Part shown: positions 10,801-22,800 of the stretch, one piece after another
Position numbering within the stretch: the stretch's first letter is position 1
Layout of the letters: every line of letters begins with the position of its first letter
NCBI RefSeq assembly: GCF_932526225.1
Contig: NC_064048.1
Location: forward strand, 7,047,015-7,109,014
DNA length: 62,000 nucleotides
Origin: Nematostella vectensis
Taxonomy: Eukaryota > Cnidaria > Anthozoa > Actiniaria > Edwardsiidae
Direction: 5' to 3'
Notes under the pieces: generated by a model
Databases searched by the model: none
What the model saw: the letters and a program-made list of their open reading frames with translations, nothing else
What the model was told of the DNA's origin: nothing
Program-made: the position numbers and the translations under genes

Positions 10801-13800
10801 CCACAAAAACAATAACAAGTTCTACAGCGCATGCGCACTCGCGCGCCAAGTGGACTGGACCTGAGTTATCACGCCATCGTTTTCGAAAGGTTCCGTTTTC
10901 GTCCGTCCCCACGGCACCGAAAGGGTATTGTTTTCAATTTGTTCCAACCCGGAGATCGTCGTTTTCAAATCGTTCCGTTTTCGGTCATCGTTTTCGCGTT
11001 TACGTGTGGACAATATCCGTATCCGTAAAAAAAGGTTGCGTTTTCAAACGAAAACGTATACGTGAGGACGGGGTCTGAATGTTTGGGTATTCGGATGTTT
11101 GTTAGAATCAATACGAAAGACCCAAATAGTCGTGTTCGTAAACCAGAAGAACAAATAATCTGCAGAGTCGAATACCAGTTTTTGGTGCCTGGGATGTTTG
11201 TCTGAATGCACTTCTAAGCATTAAGCATCAAGTGATTGGTATCTGAAGAATCAGCACGCGCCTATAATGGTTTCTTTTGGGACACAAAAAGCGGGTTGTC
11301 GACTACCAGTTCGTGGTGCGCAATTTACTACAACGGGTTAAACGAACACGACCATTTGAGTATTTCGATTAGTATTTTTGGGAGTTATTTTTCTTTTGGG
11401 TGAAATCTTGTTAAAGTTATGATACAATCCTTCACTTTTTTTATTTTAATTAAATATTTTTATTTTTATCTAAATATTTAGGTGTCTTTAGGTCATTTCT
11501 GAACTTCAAATCTCCGTCCAAAAATCCTTGGAGTTAAAAAAAGATCGATGACAAGCTCAGTTTGCCCATATGCCCCACTCGACCATCTATGTCACAGGCT
11601 TTTATAAACCTATGTACCTCTGGATCAGCGGTGACTTTCATCAGTACTGCAAAGTGCGTGAGATGATCGCACAGGCAGGCGGTCTTGTTAGCATCAGAGG
11701 AGTCTTGATCCACGCGACAGCCATGCGAGGACCACGAGCCCATGGAATTATTGGCTCTAGAACAACAATAGATGTTACATGAGATAGATGTGAGTCAGTA
11801 ATAACGGTCCTGAGGGGTATTGGCGCTAGGACAACCAATGGGTGCTACATGGAGATGGATGTGAGTCAGTGATCCAAAAGTGATATACAATTGGCACAGG
11901 CTCCTGAAGAGGGTAAAACAGGAACCGGCAATGTGCCCTTATTTAAGGCAAGAAAAACGGGATTTGGGCCACAAGGATCAGAATTTTAGCTTCCAGGAAC
12001 GGGAACGAGAAAGGTGTTTATGGCATTTCAGCGACCGGGGAACTTGATTTATCCTCCCATTATAATGGAACTATTTCCGGCTGCACGGAAGGCTACCTTT
12101 TTCATGACATATTTTTGTTAACACGGTTGGTTAAAGCCCAACTTGCGTGACACTGTTGTATGTGTGACACTATTGTTATCTTGGTTTTATTTATGAATTT
12201 AAAATATTTTACTATTTTAAAAATTACATTACCAATAAATTATTTCATGCTTTAGCAATAGAATGGAGTCGGTTTTTAGTGCGGGATGGATTGAGCTCCA
12301 CAGTTATTAACGTGGATTAAGTTCGCTATTTAAATGAACAGTTTCTTGGCTTTTTTGCAAGATTAAGTAAGAGACTTACCCATGTGAAGAAAAATTCCAG
12401 AACGCGCACATCATTGCGGCTTTATGGCTGCTCCCCTTAAACTAAAAAAAAAATAAAATAGAACATGTTTTTATTTTTGTGAGCGGAGCCCCGTGGTAAA
12501 GTGGCATATAAAATAAATATGGTAACAAATATTGGTAACCCATCGACTCGAGTTTTCGTGAACCGATGTCCGTCCGTCCGTCCCTTACAACCCTTACAAA
12601 CATCGTATGACAACCAAACTTGGTAGGTGTCATGTTTGTGTCAAGGGAAGTGTAAAACTGTGGTCATGTGATTGGTGGCGCCATCGATGACGTCATTAAA
12701 GGAAAAAAAGGTGATTTCACGAACGAAACATTATATGGCAACCAAACTCGGTAGGTGTCATGTTGGTGTCAAGGGGGGTGCTCCAATATGGTCACGTGAT
12801 TGTGATGTCATCAATGACGTCACTAGAAGGAAAATATGATAACGTCTAAAAACCACGATGACGTTTAAAAACCAAACTTGGTATGTGTCATGTTGTGTCA
12901 AGGGCGGCTCAAAGCAAAAAACGTGATTAAAAGCAAAATGATTGATATCTTTTAAACAAAAGATTGTCTCATAACCAAACTTAGCAGGTGTCATGTTTGT
13001 GTCAGGGGGGGGGGGGGGGAATGTGGTTAGGTGATTTGTGACGTCATCGAGGACGTCGCTAAAAGCAAAACTATTCAGATTTCATTAAGAACATAAATAT
13101 CCATATCTCATTAACAAAACGTCATCAAACAACCATTCTTGGTATGTCTCATGAAGGTGTCCAGGAAGGGTGCACCAATAAAGTCACGTGATTGTGACCT
13201 CATCAATGACGTCACTAGAAGCAAAAATATGCTGACGTCATCAAATAAAAAATATTTATATTTCATTTAAGAAACATTGTGTACGTGACAACAAAACTCG
13301 GTAGGTGTGATGTTTGTTTCAAGTGGGGTGCAATGAGATGGTCACGTGACGTCATCGATGACGTCAATAACTTAAAACTACCCTGGCACCGAAACATCGT
13401 TTCACAACTAAACTTGTTATGTGTCATGTACATGTGGTTGGAGGGGGGTATAACAAGTTGGTCGCGTGATCTGTGGAAGCGTTGACGTTCGTCAAAAACA
13501 GAAATAATAATAGTATTTAATATTTTAAGTATTATTAAGCGAAAATAAGCAAAGATTTGGTCGTTTGGAGCTCCGCTTTTAGGCAATGCCTTAATCCATA
13601 TATTAATTTTCTACTCGGCGAACTTGAAGTCCCTGCTCGAAATATTCAGTTTTCCCTTTGCCACATTATTGCCGTGAACTCGAAAAGTTTTTTAGTGCGT
13701 TAATTCAATATTATTTCGAGATTGACTTCTCAATCACTTTGCTATCCTTTACGATTTAACTCTATTTTCTCGACGAGCTAATATTTGTCTAGGGTATTCC

Positions 13801-16800
13801 CCTCCTTGGGGCTCTACTTTTTATTTCTGTACCTGTTGATAGAGAGAGGAAAAATGGCATGAAATTATCCCATTCTCAATATATAAGCTCAAGATTCCAC
13901 ATACAAGGAGTTCCTCTGACCAAAAGCTTAATACCAAATTTTAAGGAAATTTAGAAAATAAGCGAGCAAAGTTTTTCTTAATTTCTGATCAGAGCACGAC
14001 TTCTCCTTAAAAACGAGGAGAATTTATACTTTGAACATTTGAAAATTGCACTTCAAGGCTCATTCGAAGACTAATCCATAAGAAAAAAAAATTTTTGATA
14101 TGTTGGTTTACATAACATAAGGAACCTCTATGCAAAAATTCAAGTTTACCGAAGTTAACCAGACCTTATTTTGGTAAAACTTGCCATTTTTTTTTTTGCT
14201 CTGTCCTACCTGTTACTTACCTGTGTGTGATCCAGTCTTATGTTTACCCCTCCCCTATCCATGCGGGGTGGGTGTGGCACCATGAAGCTTGTGATGATAC
14301 GACTATTCAGGAAGTACCTTGACTTAGCATCGTCGCCATCCCTAGCACCATTGCATAAATGATTATGAGACTTTCTCAATAGCTCGTTATTCATTCATTT
14401 ATTCAGAAAACTAATCAGAAAATCAAAGAGCTCCTCATGGGTGGATCAAGCTTTTCGCTAAAGGGGGGGGGGGGTTGCTCAGTTACAAAGGGATGAGGTT
14501 TTGTTTTTGTTGCATATGACTTTCTGGCAGCCAAAAGGTGGGGGGGGGGGGGGGTGATTGAACCCCCTAAACGCTCCCCTAGATCCGCCCGCTACTGCTC
14601 CTTCGATAAAGGACGGGAACAATCTCAATGCGGACATAAATATCTCTGCTTACAGCTACAGCATCAAGGGCAGGCTTATTATAAACGCGTTAAACGAGTC
14701 CTCAATAGCGCTTAGTATAAAAGCATTTTATTGGTAACCTTTTCCTTGCTATGGTCGCTGCGTAGTTTCCTAATAAGCAGCCCGTTAAAGTAGTGTACAG
14801 ACAACTTAAATAGCCCTTTGTTATTGCCACACCTTTGTTATTCATTATATATTGGAAGGTATCTCAAAATAACCATCTAAAAACAAAGTTTAATTATTTA
14901 ATGACAAAATTAAATAATCGAAAATATCGCATTGACTTTCTAAAATCCGCCAATGGAAATGGATGTTTTTCTAGTACTTTGCTAGGATGACAAAATGGCG
15001 GGTGACAGGCTGTTTAAATAAGCCAGGTGTGCAAACGGCGCCAATATTACTAGCGCAGGCTTGCCAAATAAAGCTGGCGCTGTTGGTTCACCGTATTAGG
15101 TTCTGCTTCGAGAGAGTTCCACAACATTTTCTCTATTAGGCAATCAATCATCATGGGTCAACCAAGCGAGGCTGGCGCTATTTGTACGGGATGTCCTGCA
15201 CTCCACAGATACAGCATCAACGTCAGGCTTATTATAAAAATGGCCTTACCCGTCAATGCTTGAGATATTTCGCTGTAAGATACTCTCCAAGTTCTTGTAC
15301 AATGCACTGAACACAACAATTTTTCCTGCAATAATACAGTTCATAACCTTGTATTACGATTATCACCCACACGCATGCTTCGAGTAGAATTATTTCTGTT
15401 TCAGCTAATCAGTTCGAAGGGAATACCTGTGTTAATCTGAAACATTAGCGTTCAGACCAATTTTCCAAGATATCGTCCAGTAAAATCGCAGTAAACAAAT
15501 ATTCTGCCAGATTATTTCTCGGTCTAAACTGTTTCAAGGGGGAGGGGGTCTCGTATGGGAGTTCAGCTAGCGGCCTCATCCCCTACAGCCACAATTGCGT
15601 TACTAACATGCAGCGTGACATAAGGAATGTAAAGCTAAAAGCAAAACAGAAGGATCGTGAAAAAAGGAAGTGTGACATTAAAAGCGGGGACACCAAAAGC
15701 GAACTTTAAGATTGCGTGCGCGATCATTTTACCTGATTTTGATGCTTGCTTGATCCTGATTTCGTCACCGGAGGAGAACGAAGGTTTTTGAGATGGGTCC
15801 GGGAAGGTGAAGTCTTCATCGAGCTCTTTGATCTGTAAAACTACAAAAAAAGCGCCGTCAACTAGTTAACACAGCGGCGTAGCCAGGATTTTCAACAGGA
15901 TGGGGGCAAAAAGGTCCTTTCAAGACATTTTCTCCTGAATTTTAGATAATGTCTCATACATTTACTACTGTAGTTTTGGCTGCTAGAAGGGGGTTGTCCC
16001 CATTGACCACACCCCTGGCTACGCCCCTGAAACATCTTTAACATCATTTTATCACCATAAGCAACATCAATCTTCGTCAGCATCATTAGAAGCAGCATAT
16101 ATTGATAAAAAGGTCACAGTTTCCAATCATCAATTGTTTACATCATCACAATTATCATCGGCACCACTATCACAATAATTACTAAAGTAGTGCCTCCTTC
16201 GAATATTTTATTCTTTCACCGTCTATGCTATTATCATTTTCAAATATCATCATGATCATCATCACTTAATCGTAAATTTTATCACCAATTTATTTTTAAG
16301 AATCATCGACATTTTCGTCATCATCAGTTTCATCATCATTATATTATTAACCGCTGTTCAACTTACTGACGCTTGGGTACTCTACTGAGAGTGGACTGGA
16401 GATGTTTGCTACCTCCGCCACCAGGCCTCCTAGCTCTTCTACCTCTCGTGTCACTTCCCATCCTAGGTTGCTATTGGCTGGATCCTGCGGGATGCCCGGG
16501 TCGTCCCGAGGGTCTTCAAGGAGAAATGTGATTTTCCGGCCAGCGGTCTGAGTGATAAAGCATAAGAAGGCCGTAGCTAGAACATTTTGCTCACGGTAAA
16601 AGCCTGAGATCTTTATTTTATTTGCTTCGGGGGCAGAAGCAAGATGCCAGGGATCGCCAGGAACTGAATGCAGATCGTTTAATGTGTGAGATTAAGCTAA
16701 ACTCACCTTCATTGTTTCCTTGAGTTCCGTTTCGGATGGGTTACTTGTGTTTTTCAATTTCCATTGCAGTTCTTGAAGAGCACTCCTCACGACCTCCAAC

Positions 16801-19800
16801 TGCAACAGCGAAGTATTTGCAGTTTAATCCCCACAATTTAAAAATCCCTTCTCTGTTTCACAGAGTCGTGCAACATACAACCTTGTGTTGATTTATAGCT
16901 TTTTTTACCTTTTCAGTCTGTGTGAACCTCTTGCAATTGACATAGTTAGGAAAGTTCTCGTCCCCTTCAGTGACACAGTCTTTGCCCGGTAAATCTGAAA
17001 CCACGAGATATTATTTCTAAAATATTTGGCTTCTTTTTGATAAAAGTGTGGAAACATGAGCTCGACTGAACATTTCGCAGTCTTACCTAGACCACGCGCG
17101 TGTAGTCTGAAGTTTCCTTCACTTAGAGGCTCTTCGCGCTTGCCATCAGGTCTTAGCACGCTGACCTCTGCGTGATTATCATCATCGCCTGCCTTAAACA
17201 GGAGCTCCATATAATACAGCTTGCCTTCAACAAGAGTTTGAGCCTGCGAACTCCGTTTCCTGCAATGAAAGCCGCAACGTATCTTTAAAAATAATGTTTC
17301 CGTTGGGGTGAGGGAAAATAGCTGCATTAAAAAGTGCACGGTCCCGTTTCTCGACCAAGAAGCTTTTTGCTACCGCCAATGACAACTATGATGTTCCACT
17401 AAATGTAGTATGATGTTCCACTAGAGTAATTTCACTCACCTGCTGTTAACAGAAGCTTTTTCAGGCTGATCGATTATCATCCGTTTTGTTTTCGGGTTAA
17501 CATCGGTGCTCAGGAATAATTGGCAAGAGTCATCACAGGTCGTGTAAAAGGTATAACTTCCGGTCAGCGGTGCAAGAAAGTACGCGCGCATGCGCACGCC
17601 ATATTGACGTCTCATAGAGAATGGCTCATTTTTAATCTGCATTGTTGTCACGTGACCGTTAACCGTAGCGTTCATTGGGTAGTTCTTGTCTCTTGTGAGG
17701 TTCGAAATCTGGGACCCTTCACCAGACCACTCTTCGTAAAATACGAGACCGCGATCTGAAAACAATGATAAGAATACCAATTCGTTCTTCTTGGATAAGG
17801 AAGTTTACGATCAATACCAGGCTAAAGTGATAATGCATTTGTGGAAACGGAAACGAGGTATTTTAGTCAAAGCATACACTCTTGCTCCATCCCCTCCCCC
17901 ACCAGCCTAAGCTGTTGACCACTCCATCTCTCTAGTTCACATTCCATTCGAAGTGCCTCCTTACCGTATCCTTCTTCTAACCGATACTTTTATTTCTCCT
18001 CCTTCACCCCCTCCTCCTACCATCCAAACCGTTCACCACCACTCCCCCCACCGCACCTGTTCTATGAGCATTCCTTCGTAAGTGTTCCTCTCCTATTGGT
18101 GACTCGAACTTCCCATCCGGCCTTTCCATAGACACGTTTGCATAGTTTTCCCCATCACTTTCTTTGTAGAGAAGCTCCATGTAATACAAGCTGCCAGCCA
18201 CAAGCTCTTGAGGGGGCGACCTCCATGCCCTTGGGAATAAAACAGAAGAATTGTCAGCAAAAACCCTTGATTAAATGGGCTTCATTGTACGACTGACTAT
18301 TAGATACAGACTGCTCCAATGCATACATCAATTAAAGTGATTTAGCTCGTGGGCATTACTAGAGAAAATCGCACCACGTGCCAGCATACCCAGTGGCTTT
18401 TCTAAGTGCCCAAATGGAGGTCAAATAATCAGTTTGCGCATAGTTTTAAATTTCCCGTTGGCTTCCTCTAATGGCGGATTATTTAACCGTGGCCCACGGA
18501 AAACTCATGACCTTTACCCTTTAATTGATAGCTTTCGTGTCTCCTCTGATGGCGTATTATTGAGGAAACCATAGCATACGAAAAGCCCATGGCAATACCC
18601 CTTTAATTAATAGCTTTTTTTAATTAATAGCTTTTGCTCTGGTGGCAGATTATTGAGTTAACCATGACTCATGGAAAACTCGCCTACAAAAAACCCTTGA
18701 CAAATACCCCTAGCTTTAGTCTTTTGCTCTGGTGGCAGATTATTTAGTTAACCATGACTCATGGAAAACTAGCCTACAAAAAACCCTTGACAAATACCCC
18801 TAGCTTTAGTCTTTTGCTCTGGTGGCAGATTATTTATTAACCATGACTCATGGAAAACTAGCCTACAAAAAACCCTTGACAAATACCCCTAGCTTTAGTC
18901 TTTTGCTCTGGTGGCAGATTAGTGAGTTAACCATGACTCATGGAAAACTAGCCTACAAAAAACCCTTGACAAATACCCCTAGCTTTAGTCTTTTGCTCTG
19001 GTGGCAGATTATTGAGTTAACCATGACTCATGGAAAACTAGCCTACAAAAAACCCTTGACAAATACCCCTAGCTTTAGTCTTTTGCTCTGGTGGCAGATT
19101 ATTTAGTTAACCATGACTCATGGAAACTCATGACATTACCCTTTTTATTAATATCTTCCGTGTCTCCTCATATGGCTGGTCATTAAACCGTGGCCCACAG
19201 AAAAATGGTTGCGTATTCCAATCAATAATTTTTTTTTTAATCCACAGGCATAACAATGGTAGTGTGGACAGTATGGGAAGCCCAAAACACTCTTATGTCA
19301 CCGTAACAACTGGCATTATGTATTCGCTTACATGCTATTGATAGCGGTATAGCTTTCTTGATTGACAATCACTTGCTTGTTTGCCGGGCTGTCATCGGAG
19401 CTAAGGAACAGCCTACATGTGTCATCGCAAGCCGTGTAGAAAAAATACTTCCCGGTCAGCGGTGCCATCAGATACGTGCGCATGCGCATTCCCATTTCAT
19501 GTCTTTTTGCGAAGTATTCTTTCTCTAGACCGAGATGTGTCTGGTGGCCACTTTTGTTCGCCTTGTCGGGATAGCGATCACTCTCTGTAAGATCTTTGAT
19601 CTCTTTTCCTTTGATATTTTCCCATTCTTCGAAGAACACTGGTCCATCATCTGTATAAATAAAGAAGAGAGTTTTACTTGAAACAATGATGACTATTTTG
19701 TTTAATAAAATGTAAAATATGTTAAAGTGCGACTCGCGCTGTCCCGTGGCCACCAATACAAAGTTTGAAGAAAGCCACTAATCTGATTCTTGATTGACGG

Positions 19801-22800
19801 GAAATTTATCACCAGGAGTATTCCTCTAATCAGATACTTTTCATCATTCTCATTGGCATACAAAACTATAATAAAAATAAAAATAATCTCCCTCTTAGTT
19901 TAAGTCTCCCTCGTTTAAATTTGACTGAAATTTCAAACGATGAAAACGAATGAAATTCCAAACGTTAAAACTCCGAATGATGAAATACCGGAAGATAAAA
20001 TTCGGGAGGATAAAATTTCAAAAACTCAAGGCGGCCACCATTTGTCCTTGACGAATACGCGAGGGCAAACATACAAGTACCCAAATACTTTATGCAGGGC
20101 CGTAGCAGGGTGTGGGACATTGGGGGCCCGTCCCCCCCCCCCCCCCCTCCAATATTTTCAAATGTAAGGAAATGACTAGTAGGGGCGTGGCCGTGCCCCT
20201 AAATATTTTCTGCTACGACACTGTTATGCGACAGCCGAGTAGTAACTCTCTATTAAAAGTAGAGATAGCGAGCATGCAGACGACCTATGGGAGAATCCCT
20301 GAGCGTCACATTTACAGCGCAACCAGTTAAACCGTGAACACCTAAAATATGTCTGGAATGTTTATTGTCTTCTGGCAAATCAGACGCGAGAGTTCAGACA
20401 TACTGAGACTTGTTGAAACACGTTTCTAGCTGGCTGTTTGAATATCTCGCGGGTGATTGGTCGGAACAAACATTCCATACATATCTTCGGTGTTCACGGT
20501 TTTCTTGGTCGCGCTGTAATGTGATTATAAGCTTGCACGCATTATCGAGATTGTAGGGAAAACATTCCGTTTCCCTCTTTAATTCTACTCTCGGTGCGAT
20601 AGTATCTCGTACCGCTGTACATCAAAGCCTGGGTGGGGTTGGCCTCAACGTTGATAGACTTTAGTTTTTTTTTCGTATGTAATCTAAAACCTTGGTGAAA
20701 ACAAAGGGGACTGGCTTTAATTTAGTTGATTGTATAGGCGCTGGATGCAATGCTTTTAAAAAAGTGGCTCTCCTGTGTATTTTCGTTGTTTAGGAACGGG
20801 GGGAGGGGGCCTTTTTTGTTCTCTGCTTTATTAGAACTAAATTTTGATAGTCATTTTAATCAGTTACATAAAACCTGGGGAGGGGAAGGGGGGCGCTTAT
20901 TTGGGGAGGCGCTTATTCGAGGGAGGTGCTTATTCGAATTAATACTTGCCCCAGGACAGGTTATCCGGAAACCGGAATCCGGAATCCATGAAGAAATGAG
21001 ACTTGGAATACGGAATCCATGCTACCGGAATCCACACACTAGGATCCCGAATCCAAGACTCAAGTCCACATGGAGTCCGGAATCCACACACTTTATTGGA
21101 GAACCTGTCATGGGGCGAAATACGGTATCTATGACGGTATCTACCTGCTGTTAGAAACACGTAAAGTTTAGAAATCCAAAGAAATTTCTCGCATAGTCGC
21201 AAATCATCTTTCTAACTAACTGAAAGCACAGTTCTTCGTAGCTAGGATTCGCTGAGTATTAGGATAGAGGTTCACACATTTGCTATGTGAAATAGTTTAG
21301 ATTCATGCGATTCTTTCCCGGTCTGGTACGTACGCAGGCGTTTCATTCGTTTTTGGTTACTTCGCCATTGTAAAAACTTGTCAATAGGTCTAAGTTAGAA
21401 ACAAAACCACACACTTACAAAGACTTAGATTTATGACATACCGAGTGATCTAGAATACCTTTTTTATTTTAATTCCCTTATGCTTTATAGTTTTGTCTGC
21501 AAATAGCACGTCTATTGTGAACCGCAAGTGGATTTTCCACCGTTGTGTGGGGTGCGAACGCACCCCTTGCACCCCCCCCCCCCCCCCCCCCCTCCGCGTA
21601 CGGGCCTGTAGATGAAACTCAGTTCCTTCTACAGAAAGATTATTCATTGTTAAGCCCAAATCTATTTGATGCAGCAGTGACATCACATATGTTTTGTTTT
21701 GTCGTCGTTTGTCCGACGTTGTCAATAACAATGATTGAGTATAGAACCTTATTTTACAGAATTAGGGAGGCTATTTAGACAAAACATCCTACAAATGGCT
21801 GTCTTTAAGTGTACATTTATTCTAGATTACCTTCTTGGTCGGGTTCTTAGACAGAAGGTTAACGCTAACCCAGGAATAAATGGCCTTTTTATTCAATCAA
21901 ATGTCAAGATAGCCGTATTTATCCCTGGGATAGCGCTAACCTGCTTTCTAGGAACCGGCCCCTGTTCTCTTTTTTGGACAAGATACTCTAGTTTTATCAT
22001 TCTTTTATAAAATTCATAACATGTCATTTTTATGAAAACCGTCTTAGCGTGTTTCTTATCCAACGCTCCTTACTTGAAATTTTTATATTCTTCGAACTAT
22101 TTTCAATAATTCCTAACTGCTAAAACCTCTTTGTGTGTTCTTGATGCCGTCAAAAGAAACAGGAAAACTTACATTTGGTGTTTTTTTTATTAGTCAGAGT
22201 ATTAGAAAGATGTGGCGTGATTGAAAGCCAATTCACAACTGGCCAATGAAAACGCGTCAAGGATTTTAAAATAACGGAAGCCAGAAAGCAATTAAGACAT
22301 GAAAATATTCAGCGACAGTAATTAAGCAGCAGAACACAGCTTGTCTTTACTGGGATGCAAGCGCAATCCAACTATTTTCCGGGGACGAAAGAGTGAGAGA
22401 ACGCAACTGCTTTGTTGTCATGCGTCTGCGCTCGTTATTGACCATTCTCACAAGCACAAAAACCTTATTCAGCGTTTATTCAACAACACGTAACACACGT
22501 ACATGTGCTAATTCTAAAGAACTTAAGTTTGCTATTGACCACACACGATTTCATCACAAAGGTTCGCTTCCCTAAATCCTTTATTGTTCACCGCTATTTG
22601 TTTTCTTTTTTGACCACTTTAGTTAATGTTCGGAATTTGAGATCTGTTTTTGTCTTTCTTAGCACCCTTTTTCTTATTGCCGGAATTGTGTTATATTCTT
22701 TGTTCAAGTAAACAAAACAATTGAAGGAAGCCCACTTAAAAGGGGAAGGGGATTTAATTGTTTAAGTTTATTAAAAGTCGAGTTCCCATATTTCTAAATC

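Noticed and set aside
18822-19106. 94-residue repetitive plus-strand ORF
   Set aside because: 90-bp intronic tandem repeat, antisense to the PA14 exons.
17087-19650. PA14 domains as evidence of a toxin gene
   Set aside because: PA14 is a common extracellular beta-barrel named after one toxin subunit; here it is part of a receptor ectodomain, with no toxin features.
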